NCBI RefSeq assembly: GCF_023156235.1
Contig: NZ_JAKZAI010000003.1
Span: forward strand, 62,001-126,000
Length of the DNA: 64,000 bases
Reading direction: 5' to 3'
Source of the DNA: Marinobacter goseongensis
GTDB taxonomy: Bacteria; Pseudomonadota; Gammaproteobacteria; Pseudomonadales; Oleiphilaceae
The notes below the pieces were generated by a model. That model ran no database searches. It was not told the origin of the DNA and saw only the letters and a program-made list of their open reading frames with translations. Positions 51,955-61,526 of the stretch are shown here, piece by piece. How positions within the stretch are numbered: position 1 is the stretch's first letter; the number at the start of each line of letters is the position of its first letter. The translations under genes and the position numbers were made by a program.

Positions 51955-52878
51955 ATGAAAGCGAGCCACGTTCGAAAACTGATCAAACCGATCGAGAGCG
52001 CCTATTCCGAGATGTTCTCTGGCCGGGTTTATCGCGTCGGTAAAGGCGCTGTTTCTGTCCGCAACCACAGTGGCAAGGCAGAGCAGACGGTCATCGGTGT
52101 TCACGGTTTCCTGGAAAATCATTGTTACTTCACGCAGGCCTATGAAGCGCCGACCACGGAACTGATTCTGCTGACCTGCAGCAATTATCACATTCCGGTC
52201 AACGGCGTGACCCCGGAAACCCCGGACTGGGAAGTGCCGATCAAGCACCTGGAGAGCACCATCGAGTACGATGCCTGCATCCTCAACCAGGCGGTGTCGA
52301 ACCTGCCGGGCACGGACAACGTCCGCGTTCACGGCCATTCCCGCGGGGGCGCGGTGATTCTCGAAGCCATCCGCCAGTGGCCGGAACTGTATGAGAACGT
52401 GGAAGTGGTGCTGGAGGCTCCGGTACTGCCCCAGGGTCGACTGCACGCCTTGGTGACCGCGATTCTCGAGCCGGTCAGTCATGGTATGTGGCCGTGGTTG
52501 ATCCGTCTGATCAACAGCGCGCCCTCCTCCGCCTACGGCCAGACTTTCTTCGGGCGGATGAACCCGCGTAAAAAGCAGCTGCTGGGCAAACTGTTCTCGT
52601 CCACCAAGGACCACCTGACTATTGTGCGCAACCTCGAGAACCTCATGGACTGGATGCAGCGTACCGACACCAGCGTGTACAACAACGTGCGCCATGGCAC
52701 CTTCCTGATCCCTGCGGTGGACCGGATTCTGGATCGCAACGCGATGCTGACCAGCGCACGACAGAGCCCGACCACCATGCGCATTGTGGAAACCCAGGCG
52801 CCCAGTCACTTCATCACCCTGGACAGCAAGGAGTGGGTGCCGGGGTTTGAAACCCTGCCGGCCTCCGCTCAGGCCTGA
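51955..52878 (+). CDS. Alpha/beta hydrolase
   Basis: A 307-residue alpha/beta-hydrolase-fold protein. The nucleophile S129 is in GHSRGG, with an oxyanion-hole segment GVHGFLENH near 48. A C-terminal His is in APSHFITLD near 285. It has no signal peptide. Substrate class (ester, lipase-like or thioesterase) cannot be decided. ATG at 51955 follows AGGAG. It lies upstream of the FFLEELY-motif gene with a 73-bp gap. Confidence 0.8.
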   Translation: MKASHVRKLIKPIESAYSEMFSGRVYRVGKGAVSVRNHSGKAEQTVIGVHGFLENHCYFTQAYEAPTTELILLTCSNYHIPVNGVTPETPDWEVPIKHLESTIEYDACILNQAVSNLPGTDNVRVHGHSRGGAVILEAIRQWPELYENVEVVLEAPVLPQGRLHALVTAILEPVSHGMWPWLIRLINSAPSSAYGQTFFGRMNPRKKQLLGKLFSSTKDHLTIVRNLENLMDWMQRTDTSVYNNVRHGTFLIPAVDRILDRNAMLTSARQSPTTMRIVETQAPSHFITLDSKEWVPGFETLPASAQA

Positions 52879-52951
52879 CACTGCCATCTGACCCCATGCT
52901 CCGGTAAACTTTCGGGTTTGCCGAACCCGACCTACCGGAGCACCCCCAAAA

Positions 52952-53701
52952 ATGTACCGTGAGCGCCTTGTCGCCACTGACGCCCAGACTGACAGCGCCC
53001 GCAAACTGCAGGGACTGCTGCTCGACTACCATGATTTCCGGCAACACAAAGCCGCCCATCCCCGGCTGGCCGACACTTTCCTGGTGGCCGAATGGCAGGC
53101 TGAGCGGCTGCGCAACACCCACCACGACCTCTACCGGCACCCCGGTTACCACACCGGACTGGAATTCCTGCTGACCGATCTCTACGCCCCCGCCAGCATG
53201 ACGCGACGGGACGACAACGTTGATCGCGTGTTCCCGAAAATGGTGAAGTGGCTACCGGACAACCTGCTGGAGACCTTCGCAGGGTTGGTGGAGCTGAACC
53301 TGATCACTCAGCAACTGGACCTGGAAATGGCCGAGCAACTCGTTGTGCGCGGCATTGTCATCGAGCGGATGTCGGACGCCGATTACTGCGCCGCGTTCTG
53401 TGCCAGCGCACAACTGGCCCGCCGTGAACGCCAGATCCTGCTGGTTGCCGATGTCGGCCGGCAGTTGGATCGCTACGTTCGCAACCGCACGCTGGGCTGG
53501 CTTCTGAGCATGACCCGCGGGCCGGCCGAGATTGCAGACCTCAGCGATCTGCACAGTTTCCTGCATCGGGGCTATTCCGCGTTCCGGCAGATGGATGAGG
53601 TGGAGGCACTGATCGAGCGACTGGTCACCCGTGAGCAGCAGGTGATGGAGAACATTCTGCAGGGACACCCGCAGCCGTTCCGGCTCCCCGATCACCTGTG
53701 A
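52952..53701 (+). CDS. FFLEELY-motif conserved protein
   Basis: A helical cytoplasmic protein of 249 residues of the group named for an FFLEELY motif; here the motif reads EFLLTDLYAP near residue 70, a diverged version. ERLRNTHHDLYRHPGYHTG precedes it, as in the family. Function is not known. ATG at 52952 is preceded by CGGAG. It converges with the PHA-system gene (24-bp gap). Confidence 0.75.
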   Translation: MYRERLVATDAQTDSARKLQGLLLDYHDFRQHKAAHPRLADTFLVAEWQAERLRNTHHDLYRHPGYHTGLEFLLTDLYAPASMTRRDDNVDRVFPKMVKWLPDNLLETFAGLVELNLITQQLDLEMAEQLVVRGIVIERMSDADYCAAFCASAQLARRERQILLVADVGRQLDRYVRNRTLGWLLSMTRGPAEIADLSDLHSFLHRGYSAFRQMDEVEALIERLVTREQQVMENILQGHPQPFRLPDHL

Positions 53702-53725
53702 CCGGGCGCGGCCGGCACTGGCCAA

Positions 53726-54004
53726 TCAGGCCGAAATGATCTGATCCAGTTGTGAATGAATTTCCTGCTCAATGCGGGATTTGAACGGCCGCAGAAGCAT
53801 CCCCAGCTCCAGCCGGATATGCAGGTCGTTGTGGGTGATATTGAGCTGTCCTTTTACGCCACTGCGCTTGAAGCGCAGCACGTCGCCCTCCCACTGATAG
53901 TTCACATCGAACTGTTTTGACAGGTCTTCGGCCAGTGTTTCAGCCGCCTGGCGAGCGTGTGCCTTATCCATGGAATGGGCGCGATGAACGTCGATGACAG
54001 ACAT
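53726..54004 (-). CDS. Polyhydroxyalkanoic acid system-family protein
   Basis: A 92-residue cytoplasmic protein matching the small family often annotated as polyhydroxyalkanoic acid system protein, found near PHA and ubiE genes in gammaproteobacteria. Typical features are the MSVIDVHRAHSM start, a WEGDVLRFKRSGVKGQL strand pair, and a C-terminal amphipathic helix. A direct role in PHA granules is not proven. It is divergent from ubiE, with 113 bp between. Confidence 0.75.
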   Translation of the reverse strand: MSVIDVHRAHSMDKAHARQAAETLAEDLSKQFDVNYQWEGDVLRFKRSGVKGQLNITHNDLHIRLELGMLLRPFKSRIEQEIHSQLDQIISA

Positions 54005-54117
54005 GAATCAGCTTTCTCTGAAAAATTGAAAGGTTTTATAGTTTAAGGGGGTAATAAACTTGTAGCTACCCCCCTAACCGTTAGAATACGGGGTTCAGAT
54101 TCTGACAGGACATCCCC

Positions 54118-54957
54118 ATGAGCGAGCAACCAACGCCGGCCAGCGAGACCATCGCGAGCAGCGATGCCAACACGTCGACCAGCCCGTCGGTCAACAACGC
54201 CGCCGGCACCCCGCAGGACGACGTCACTCATTTTGGCTTCCGCAACGTGCCGAAAAGCCAGAAAGCCGGGCAGGTGGCGGAGGTATTCCACAGCGTCGCC
54301 GGCAAGTACGACATGATGAACGACCTCATGTCCATGGGCATTCACCGGCTCTGGAAGCGCTTTACCATCGAGCTCAGTGGCGTGCGACCGGGCCATCAGG
54401 TGCTGGATATCGCCGGCGGTACCGGCGACCTGACCATGAAATTCTTCGATCTGGTGGGCGCCAGCGGCAAAGTGGTACTGGCGGACATCAACGCCTCCAT
54501 GCTGCAGGTTGGCCGGGGCCGGCTGGTCGATCGCGGCTACGCCGGCAATATCGAGTACGTTCAGGCCGACGCCGAACACCTGCCGTTTCCGGACAACACC
54601 TTCAATGCCGTCTCCATCGCTTTCGGCCTGCGTAACGTCACCGACAAGGATCAGGCGCTGCGGGACATGGAGCGTGTTCTCAAGCCGGGTGGCAAGCTGA
54701 TGGTGCTGGAATTCTCCAAGCCGACCAATCCGCTGCTGAACAAGGCCTACGACATGTATTCCTTCAACGCGCTGCCATTGATGGGCCAGTTGATCGCAGG
54801 CGACAGCGAGAGCTACAAGTACCTGGCCGAGTCCATCCGCATGCACCCGGACCAGGACACCCTCAAGGGTATGATGGAGCAGGCCGGGCTGGTGAACTGC
54901 AAGTACTACAACATGACCGGCGGCATCGTTGCCCTGCACGTGGGAATCAAGCCCTGA
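54118..54957 (+). CDS. ubiE: Ubiquinone/menaquinone C-methyltransferase UbiE
   Basis: SAM-dependent methyltransferase of quinone synthesis (279 residues). Motif I is [12 protein letters not shown] near 98; the UbiE signatures are [17 protein letters not shown] near 64 and [27 protein letters not shown] near 200. The N-terminal ~38 residues are Ser/Thr/Ala-rich and longer than in E. coli. ATG at 54118 is preceded by AGGACA. It heads ubiE-ubiJ-ubiB with overlapping junctions, the usual gammaproteobacterial order. Confidence 0.96.
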   Translation: MSEQPTPASETIASSDANTSTSPSVNNAAGTPQDDVTHFGFRNVPKSQKAGQVAEVFHSVAGKYDMMNDLMSMGIHRLWKRFTIELSGVRPGHQVLDIAGGTGDLTMKFFDLVGASGKVVLADINASMLQVGRGRLVDRGYAGNIEYVQADAEHLPFPDNTFNAVSIAFGLRNVTDKDQALRDMERVLKPGGKLMVLEFSKPTNPLLNKAYDMYSFNALPLMGQLIAGDSESYKYLAESIRMHPDQDTLKGMMEQAGLVNCKYYNMTGGIVALHVGIKP

Positions 54958-55616
54958 TGTTTCCGGGCCCTACGCTGCTTTCCGCCACGACAGCGGTGAT
55001 CGAGGCTGCGCTCAACCGCGCCCTCGAGCTCGACCCGGCTGGCCGGAAAGCACTGCTGGGTGCCCTGACCGGGCCGGTGCAGTTCGTCCTGACAGCACCG
55101 CTGCCACTGACGTTCACGCTGTTTCCCTGCGGTGAGCGTGTCCAGGTGAGCAGTCAGCCGGCGGATAGCCCGGCCCTGGCGCTGGCCGGCAAACCCATGG
55201 CCTTTGCGGCGTTGGCCAGCGGCGACGACCATGTCTTCAAACTGGGGCGCATTGAGGTCACCGGCGACACCGCCCTCGCCCACCAGTTCCAGCGCGCGCT
55301 GAACCAGTTACAACCGGACTGGGAAGCCGCTCTGGCCAACCACCTCGGCGATGTGCCGGCGCACTTCCTCGGCCAGCGTATCCGCGGTGCGGTGAGGTGG
55401 AGCCGCCAGGCGTTTGCCGCCCTTAACGCCAACATCGAAGAATACGTGCACGAGGAAAGCCGCGCCCTGCCCGGACGCCGCGAGCTGGAGGCCACCTTCG
55501 AAGACATCGACCAGCTGAGCCTGCGCACCGAGCGCCTGGCGGCTCGCCTCGCGCAACTGCAGCACGACACTGCCCCCACCCCTGACACCCGACACGAGCC
55601 ACCGGAGACACCGTGA
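54957..55616 (+). CDS. ubiJ: Ubiquinone biosynthesis accessory factor UbiJ
   Basis: SCP2-domain protein of 219 residues that binds ubiquinone intermediates in the soluble Ubi complex. The lipid-binding SCP2 domain spans about 20-125, with a helical coiled tail from about 150 ([27 protein letters not shown]). ATG at 54957 overlaps the ubiE stop by one base (TGATG), and its end overlaps ubiB by 4 bp. Confidence 0.93.
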   Translation: MFPGPTLLSATTAVIEAALNRALELDPAGRKALLGALTGPVQFVLTAPLPLTFTLFPCGERVQVSSQPADSPALALAGKPMAFAALASGDDHVFKLGRIEVTGDTALAHQFQRALNQLQPDWEAALANHLGDVPAHFLGQRIRGAVRWSRQAFAALNANIEEYVHEESRALPGRRELEATFEDIDQLSLRTERLAARLAQLQHDTAPTPDTRHEPPETP

Positions 55617-57256
55617 CCCGCCTGCAACGCCTGTTTCGAATTGCCTGGGTATTCTGTCGCTACCGGCTCGACACATTTTTGCCACTGGCCGAGCTGCCCG
55701 TCGCCCTCAAGGTGTTGTTCCTGCTGGCACCCTGGCATCTGTTTCCACAACCGAAACTGAGCCGCGGCGATCGCCTGCGTCTGGCGATGGAAGAGCTGGG
55801 GCCGGTGTTTGTAAAGTTCGGCCAGATACTGTCCACCCGCCGCGACCTGCTGCCCGATGACATGGCCGAGTCACTCAAGCACCTGCAGGACCGGGTACCG
55901 CCGTTCCCCAGCGAGTCCGCGCGGGAGATCATTGAACGCTCCCTGGGCGCGCCGGTCTCCGAGCTGTTCGCCGAGTTTTCCGCCGACCCGATGGCGTCGG
56001 CGTCAGTGGCGCAGGTTCACGCCGCCACCCTGGCCAACGGCCAGAGTGTGGTGGTGAAGGTACTGCGCCCGGGCATTGAGCGGGTGATCAAACAGGATCT
56101 CTCGTTGATGTACCTGATGGCGGGACTGCTGGAGAAATACTGGGCCGAGGGCAAGCGCCTGCACCCCCTGGAAGTGGTCGAGGACTACGACGCCACCATT
56201 CACGACGAGCTGGACCTGCAACGGGAAGCCGCCAACGCCAGCCAGCTGCGACGAAACTTCGACAACTCATCGCTGATCTACATCCCGTTCATTGACTGGG
56301 ATTACACCCGCAAGACGGTACTGGTGATGGAGCGCATTCACGGCATTCCCATCGCCGACGTGCCGGCGCTGCAGGCCGCCGGTGTCGACATGAAGGTGCT
56401 GGCGGAAAAAGGCGTCGAGATCTTTTTCACCCAGGTGTTCCGTGACAGCTTTTTTCACGCCGACATGCACCCTGGCAACATCTTCGTGGACGTCAGCAAT
56501 CCGGCGGACCCGAAGTACATTGCGATCGATTTCGGGATTGTCGGCACGCTGGCGCCGGACGACCAGAGTTACCTGGCCCGCAACCTGCTGGCGTTCTTCC
56601 GCCGCGACTACCGCCAGGTGGCGCAACTGCACATCCAGTCCGGCTGGGTGCCGCCGGACACCCGGGTCAACGAATTCGAGGCCGCCATTCGAACCGTGTG
56701 CGAGCCCATTTTCGAAAAGCCGCTGAAAGACATCTCGTTCGGACACTTCCTGCTGCGTCTGTTCCAGACTGCCCGCCGTTTCAATATGGAAGTGCAGCCG
56801 CAGCTGGTGTTGCTGCAGAAAACCCTGCTGAACGTCGAGGGCCTGGGCCGCCAGCTCTACCCGGACCTGGATCTGTGGAGCACCGCCCAGCCGTTCCTCG
56901 AGTCCTGGATGCGCAAGCGTATTGGTCCCGCGGGTCTGATCAAGTCATTGCAGACCCACCTGCCGGCCTGGCTGGAGCAGTCGCCGGAAATGCCACAACT
57001 GGTGCACGACACCCTGGTCCAGTTGCGCAGTGCCGGCCCCACGGAAGCACAGAATCGCGCTACACTGGAGCTGCTGCGGGAAAACCAGAAACGGGCGGAG
57101 AGACGCTGGCGCCGAACCCTGGTCGCCGTGCTTCTGGTGGGCGGAGCCTGGGCCAGCGCCCATTACGAACTTCCGGCCGTGGCGCAATCCATGCCGCCTC
57201 TGGGCTGGGCCATGCTCGCGGTCGCCGCCGGGCTGGTCGCCCGGGGCAGCCGGTAA
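55613..57256 (+). CDS. ubiB: UbiB, atypical kinase/ATPase of ubiquinone synthesis
   Basis: Membrane-anchored ABC1/ADCK-family protein of 547 residues. The KxGQ motif ([11 protein letters not shown]) lies near 65, an Ala-rich nucleotide loop ([12 protein letters not shown]) near 127, and FHADMHPGN near 285. Two hydrophobic helices lie at the C-terminus (about 495-545). The GTG start at 55613 overlaps ubiJ by 4 bp and lines up with UbiB starts ([14 protein letters not shown]). Confidence 0.96.
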   Translation: MTRLQRLFRIAWVFCRYRLDTFLPLAELPVALKVLFLLAPWHLFPQPKLSRGDRLRLAMEELGPVFVKFGQILSTRRDLLPDDMAESLKHLQDRVPPFPSESAREIIERSLGAPVSELFAEFSADPMASASVAQVHAATLANGQSVVVKVLRPGIERVIKQDLSLMYLMAGLLEKYWAEGKRLHPLEVVEDYDATIHDELDLQREAANASQLRRNFDNSSLIYIPFIDWDYTRKTVLVMERIHGIPIADVPALQAAGVDMKVLAEKGVEIFFTQVFRDSFFHADMHPGNIFVDVSNPADPKYIAIDFGIVGTLAPDDQSYLARNLLAFFRRDYRQVAQLHIQSGWVPPDTRVNEFEAAIRTVCEPIFEKPLKDISFGHFLLRLFQTARRFNMEVQPQLVLLQKTLLNVEGLGRQLYPDLDLWSTAQPFLESWMRKRIGPAGLIKSLQTHLPAWLEQSPEMPQLVHDTLVQLRSAGPTEAQNRATLELLRENQKRAERRWRRTLVAVLLVGGAWASAHYELPAVAQSMPPLGWAMLAVAAGLVARGSR

Positions 57257-57276
57257 CATTTTCAGGATTCACAGAA

Positions 57277-57714
57277 ATGCAAGATTCATCACCTAGAGTC
57301 GACAGCCCTGCCTGGTTGAACGCCATCCGCTGGAACGCCGACGGCCTGGTCCCTGCCATTGCCCAGGACGCCACCACCGGCGACATCCTGATGATGGCCT
57401 GGATGAACGCCGAATCCCTGCAACTTACTGCGCAGGAAGGCCAGGCGGTGTATTGGTCCCGCTCCCGCGGCCAACTCTGGCGCAAAGGCGAAACCTCCGG
57501 CCACCAGCAGGTGGTGTCCGAGATCCGTCTCGACTGCGACGAAGACGTCATCCTGCTGAAGGTGGAGCAAAAAGGCGGCATTGCCTGCCATACCGGCAGG
57601 CGCAGCTGCTTTTATCGCAAACTGGAGGACGGGGAGTGGGTGACCACCGCATCGGTGATCAAGGACCCGGAAAGCATCTACGGAAAGACCAAAGGGAGCA
57701 CACACGGTGAGTGA
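57277..57714 (+). CDS. hisI: Phosphoribosyl-AMP cyclohydrolase
   Basis: Third step of histidine synthesis, opening the PR-AMP adenine ring. The 145 residues contain [14 protein letters not shown] near 38, [18 protein letters not shown] near 58, and the zinc-site cysteines in [32 protein letters not shown] at 57277 has CAGGA upstream; a longer same-frame reading from 56698 lies inside ubiB. The stop overlaps hisE by 8 bp. It is the monofunctional form, split from HisE. Confidence 0.95.
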   Translation: MQDSSPRVDSPAWLNAIRWNADGLVPAIAQDATTGDILMMAWMNAESLQLTAQEGQAVYWSRSRGQLWRKGETSGHQQVVSEIRLDCDEDVILLKVEQKGGIACHTGRRSCFYRKLEDGEWVTTASVIKDPESIYGKTKGSTHGE

Positions 57715-58036
57715 CGTACTCGAACAGCTTGCGCAGGTTCTGGAAGCCCGAAAAGACGCAGACCCCGACAACTCCTACGTTGCCAGCCTGCACGCCAAGG
57801 GTCTGAACAAGATTCTCGAGAAGGTGGGCGAGGAGTGCACCGAGACCCTGCTGGCAGCGAAAGATGCAGAGCACAATGGCGATACCCGGGAAGTGGTTTA
57901 TGAAACCGCCGACCTGTGGTTCCACACCATGGTGATGCTCTCACGCCTGGGCCTGGGCCCGAAAGACGTCGTCGACGAACTGGCCCGCCGCTTCGACCTG
58001 TCCGGTCTGGAAGAGAAGGCATCCCGGGGCGAATAA
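57707..58036 (+). CDS. hisE: Phosphoribosyl-ATP pyrophosphatase
   Basis: Second step of histidine synthesis, releasing pyrophosphate from PR-ATP. A 109-residue all-alpha MazG-like protein with [14 protein letters not shown] near 40 and [13 protein letters not shown] near 68. The GTG start at 57707 overlaps hisI by 8 bp. hisIE followed by tatABC is a frequent gammaproteobacterial order. Confidence 0.95.
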   Translation: MSDVLEQLAQVLEARKDADPDNSYVASLHAKGLNKILEKVGEECTETLLAAKDAEHNGDTREVVYETADLWFHTMVMLSRLGLGPKDVVDELARRFDLSGLEEKASRGE

Positions 58037-58126
58037 TTAGCGGCTACCCCCGAGGGGAATTTCCGCTAGACTGACCCGGTAACGTACAATGGCATGTGAC
58101 AGAAACATTTAAACGAGGACCCCGTC

Positions 58127-58363
58127 ATGGGCATCAGTATCTGGCAACTTCTTATCGTGCTCGGCATTGTCATCCTGTTGTTCGGAACCAAGAAACTCCG
58201 CAACATCGGCACGGACCTCGGCGGCGCCATTCGCGGCTTCAAGAAATCCATGAGCGACGACGACAGCAAGCCCGCCGAGCAGGATTCTCTGGAAGGCAAG
58301 GACGAGCCCGCGGCCTACAAGGCCGAGGCAGAAGAGAAGCCCCGGGACAAGACCACTGGCTGA
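58127..58363 (+). CDS. tatA: Twin-arginine translocase subunit TatA
   Basis: Pore-forming subunit of the Tat system: 78 residues with an N-terminal transmembrane helix (about 3-20, [15 protein letters not shown]), the [24 protein letters not shown] hinge and amphipathic helix, and an acidic tail. Tat would export the sulfite-dehydrogenase-like enzyme encoded at 11559. Confidence 0.96.
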   Translation: MGISIWQLLIVLGIVILLFGTKKLRNIGTDLGGAIRGFKKSMSDDDSKPAEQDSLEGKDEPAAYKAEAEEKPRDKTTG

Positions 58364-58374
58364 GACCAAGCTGA

Positions 58375-58764
58375 ATGTTTGATATCGGCTTTCTCGAGCT
58401 CCTGATCTGCGGCGTGATTGCGCTGCTTGTGCTTGGCCCCGAACGTCTGCCTACGGCCGCTCGCGCGGCTGGGCGGTGGATCGGCGGTGCCCGCCGCATG
58501 GTCACTCAGTTCACCACGGAACTCGATCGCCAGCTGAAAGCCGAAGAAATCCGGGAAGAGTTGCGCAAGGCCGGAGACGTGGGGCTTGAGGATGTCGAGA
58601 AGAGCGTTCGCGGTGCGCTCGACGAGGCCAAGAAGTACGAGCACATGATTCTGCCGGACGATCAGACCACGCGGCCAAAACCGGCACCCGCCAGCCGGGC
58701 GCCGGCCAACGAAGCTGATAAGGCTGACACCCCGGCCAACGACGCCTCGGATACCCGTTCATGA
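58375..58764 (+). CDS. tatB: Twin-arginine translocase subunit TatB
   Basis: Receptor subunit of the Tat system: 129 residues with an N-terminal helix MFDIGFLELLICGVIALLVLGPERLP, the defining PERLP hinge, a long amphipathic helix and a variable polar tail. It lies 11 bp after tatA and overlaps tatC by 4 bp. Confidence 0.96.
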   Translation: MFDIGFLELLICGVIALLVLGPERLPTAARAAGRWIGGARRMVTQFTTELDRQLKAEEIREELRKAGDVGLEDVEKSVRGALDEAKKYEHMILPDDQTTRPKPAPASRAPANEADKADTPANDASDTRS

Positions 58765-59552
58765 CCCAGAAGACTGACGGCCAGACCCCGGACGCCTCCA
58801 ACTCGCAGCCGGAAATGCCGCTGATCGAGCATTTGCTGGAACTGCGCAACCGGTTGCTGAAAATGGTGCTGGCGGTCATCGTCTGTTTTGCCGCCATCTA
58901 TCCGTTTGCCAACGAGCTCTATCTGCTGCTGTCCCAGCCATTGCGGGAGCTGTTGCCGGTGGGCCAGACCATGATCGCCACCGACATCACCTCACCCTTC
59001 TTCGCTCCCCTGAAACTGGCCCTGGTACTGGCCGTGTTCGTCGCTATCCCGGTGATCCTTTACCAGCTCTGGAGCTTTGTTGCACCGGGCCTGTACGCCC
59101 ATGAAAAACGTCTGGCGTTTCCGCTGCTGTTCACCTCGGTGATCCTGTTCTATCTCGGTGCCGCGTTTGCGTATTTTGTGGTGTTTCCCCTGGTGTTCGG
59201 GTTTTTCACGGCCATCGGGCCAGAGGGCATTGTGGAACTGCCGGACATTTCCAGTTATCTGAATTTCGTGCTGAAGATGTTCTTTGCCTTCGGTGTGGCG
59301 TTTGAAATACCCATCGCCACCATCCTGCTGGTGCTCACCGGCGCCACGACTCCGGACGATCTCGCCGCCAAGCGCCCCTATATCGTGGTGGGCTGTTTTG
59401 TGATTGGCATGCTGCTGACACCGCCGGACATCATCTCCCAGACTCTGCTGGCGGTACCCATGTGGCTGCTGTTCGAGATGGGCATCATCTTCAGCCGGCT
59501 TGCGGTTCGCAAACCGGACACCGCAGAATCGAGCGAAGCAGCCGGCGAATGA
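58761..59552 (+). CDS. tatC: Twin-arginine translocase subunit TatC
   Basis: Six-helix core receptor of the Tat system, 263 residues. PLIEHLLELRNRLLK lies near 20, FVAPGLYAHEKR near 105, and FGVAFEIPIATILLV near 170 with the conserved Glu. ATG at 58761 overlaps tatB; the stop overlaps rsmE (ATGA). Confidence 0.97.
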   Translation: MTQKTDGQTPDASNSQPEMPLIEHLLELRNRLLKMVLAVIVCFAAIYPFANELYLLLSQPLRELLPVGQTMIATDITSPFFAPLKLALVLAVFVAIPVILYQLWSFVAPGLYAHEKRLAFPLLFTSVILFYLGAAFAYFVVFPLVFGFFTAIGPEGIVELPDISSYLNFVLKMFFAFGVAFEIPIATILLVLTGATTPDDLAAKRPYIVVGCFVIGMLLTPPDIISQTLLAVPMWLLFEMGIIFSRLAVRKPDTAESSEAAGE

Positions 59553-60268
59553 ATCTGGCCTTACTGTTCACCGAAGACTTTGTGGCCGCTGACCGGGCGG
59601 TACTGACCGGCCGCCGCCTGACCCACCTCCACCAGGTACTGAAAGTCGCCGAGGGCGACCTGATCCCCGTAGGCCGGGCCGGCGGCAACATCGGCAGCGG
59701 TCGGGTGCTGGAACTGACAGACACCCGTGCCGAGATTCAGGTGGAACTGACGGCAGCACCACCCCCGCCACTGCCCCTGACCCTGATTCTCGCCATGCCC
59801 CGGCCGAAGATGTTTCGCCGCGTCCTGCAGACCTGCGCCACCCTTGGGGTCAAGGACATCTGGCTGATCAACAGCTACAAGGTGGAAAAAAGCTTCTGGC
59901 AGACGCCCTGGCTGTCTGCCGAACACCTGCGCGAAAACCTGACCCTGGGCCTGGAGCAGGCGCGGGACACATTAGTGCCGGAAGTTCACATCCGTAAGCT
60001 GTTCAAGCCGTTTGTGGAAGATGAGCTGCCGGCGTTGCTGGCGGGGAAGCGGGCGTTGGTCGCCCATCCCGGCACTGCAGTAGCCTGCCCCGTTCATCTG
60101 GATCAGCCAGCCGCACTCTGCGTCGGCCCGGAAGGCGGGTTCACCCCTTATGAGGTTGGCAAACTGGAAGAAGCCGGCTGCCAGGGCGTCCATCTCGGCC
60201 CCAGGATTCTGCGGGTGGAAACGGCGGTACCGGTGCTGGTCAGCCGCCTGTTCGATGCCTGTGGATAA
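59549..60268 (+). CDS. rsmE: 16S rRNA (uracil-1498-N3)-methyltransferase
   Basis: SPOUT-class methyltransferase modifying U1498 of 16S rRNA. The 239 residues include an N-terminal PUA-like domain (LTGRRLTHLHQVLKVAEGD) and the C-terminal knot with CVGPEGGFTPYE near 190 and LGPRILRVETAVP near 215. ATG at 59549 overlaps the tatC stop by 4 bp; the longer same-frame reading from 59462 lies inside tatC. Confidence 0.95.
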   Translation: MNLALLFTEDFVAADRAVLTGRRLTHLHQVLKVAEGDLIPVGRAGGNIGSGRVLELTDTRAEIQVELTAAPPPPLPLTLILAMPRPKMFRRVLQTCATLGVKDIWLINSYKVEKSFWQTPWLSAEHLRENLTLGLEQARDTLVPEVHIRKLFKPFVEDELPALLAGKRALVAHPGTAVACPVHLDQPAALCVGPEGGFTPYEVGKLEEAGCQGVHLGPRILRVETAVPVLVSRLFDACG

Positions 60269-60293
60269 ATCACGCCGCTGAATTCGATTTGTT

Positions 60294-61526
60294 CTAATCC
60301 AGCCCCATGGCTTCGGCGGCAATGCGGTTCTTTACCGGCCCCAGCTGGTTAAGCCAGCGCATGCCGGTGTTGCGCAGCCAGCGCAGAGGCAGCTCGTCGC
60401 GGGCGAAGAGCTGCTTGAAGCCTTCCATGGCCGCCATCATGGTGAGATTCTCACCCTTGCGCCGGCGCTGGTAGCGGGCCAGCACAAACTCATCCGCAGC
60501 CCCAAGACCGGCCTTTCTGGCCCGCGACAGCTCATCCAACAAGGCCCGTACATCGCCGTAACCCAGGTTGGCGCCCTGCCCTGCCAGCGGGTGAATGGTG
60601 TGCGCCGCATCCCCTACCAGCGCAAACCCCGGGGCTACGTAATCCTTGGCGTGGCGCTGGCGTAGTGGGAAAGCCAAGCGTCGGGAGACGGATTCGACCG
60701 CACCCAACTCACGCTCGATCGCCCGCTCCAGCTCGCCGGCGAAGGCCGAATCATCCAATGCCATCAGGCGGCGGGCCTCTTCGGTATCCTGGGACCAGAC
60801 GATGGAGCAGTAATGTTCATCGCCGTTCTCAGGCAGCAGCGGCAGAAACGCCAGAGGGCCGGTGGGAGAAAACCGCTGCCAGGCGGTAAAGCGGTGACTC
60901 TGGACAGTCCGGACCGTGCAGACGATGGCCTGCTGATCATAATCCCATTCACGGGTTGGCAGACCCACCCATTGCCGCAGCCGGGAGTGGGCGCCATCAG
61001 CCGCCACGACCAGGTGTGCCGCCAACACGTGGCCGTCCTCCAGAGTGATGCCACGCGGACCCTGAGCACGCGCGTCATCCTGCCACCAGCCAGTCACCTT
61101 GACGCCATCGAACAGCTCGACATCGCTGTCCGCGAGGGCCGCAAACAGGCCCCGTACAATATGGCGGTTCTCGATGATGGTACCGAGGGAGCGCGCCTGC
61201 AGCTCCGCCGCCTCAAACTGGATGCGGCCGGTGCCGTCACCGTCCCACACCGTCATGGTCTGGTACGGACAATGGCGGCCCGCGGTAATCTCACCCCATA
61301 CTCCCAACTGTTCCAGCAGGCGCTGACTGGCAGCGGAAATGGCGCTGACCCGCGGTTCGAAATCCTCAACTCCCTGTGCTGCCGCCGGCGCCTGCAACAG
61401 CTTCCGGCCCTCACTGCCTTCCACCAGTGCTACCCGCCAGCCTTGGCGGGACAGCCCCAGCGCCAGCGCCGAGCCCACCATGCCGCCGCCGACCACGAGA
61501 ATGTCGAAGGTTTGTGATTCAGTCAT
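60294..61526 (-). CDS. ubiI: Ubiquinone biosynthesis FAD hydroxylase, UbiI/VisC type
   Basis: FAD-dependent monooxygenase of the UbiH/UbiF/VisC/COQ6 family (410 residues), hydroxylating the quinone ring. FAD-binding VVGGGMVGSALALGL at 9-23, DG motif VVAADGAHSRLRQW near 165, and GDAAHTIHPLAGQGANLGYGD near 305. EWDYDQQAIVCTVRT and CSIVWSQDTEEARR favour UbiI over UbiF, as does its place after ubiH. ATG at 61526 overlaps ubiH by 8 bp; an upstream in-frame ATG at 61565 is rejected. Confidence 0.88.
   Translation of the reverse strand: MTESQTFDILVVGGGMVGSALALGLSRQGWRVALVEGSEGRKLLQAPAAAQGVEDFEPRVSAISAASQRLLEQLGVWGEITAGRHCPYQTMTVWDGDGTGRIQFEAAELQARSLGTIIENRHIVRGLFAALADSDVELFDGVKVTGWWQDDARAQGPRGITLEDGHVLAAHLVVAADGAHSRLRQWVGLPTREWDYDQQAIVCTVRTVQSHRFTAWQRFSPTGPLAFLPLLPENGDEHYCSIVWSQDTEEARRLMALDDSAFAGELERAIERELGAVESVSRRLAFPLRQRHAKDYVAPGFALVGDAAHTIHPLAGQGANLGYGDVRALLDELSRARKAGLGAADEFVLARYQRRRKGENLTMMAAMEGFKQLFARDELPLRWLRNTGMRWLNQLGPVKNRIAAEAMGLD

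Noticed and set aside
51805..53004. 399-codon minus-strand frame over the alpha/beta hydrolase
   Set aside because: The plus strand has GHSRGG and an AGGAG site; the minus reading shows no domain and extends into the next gene.
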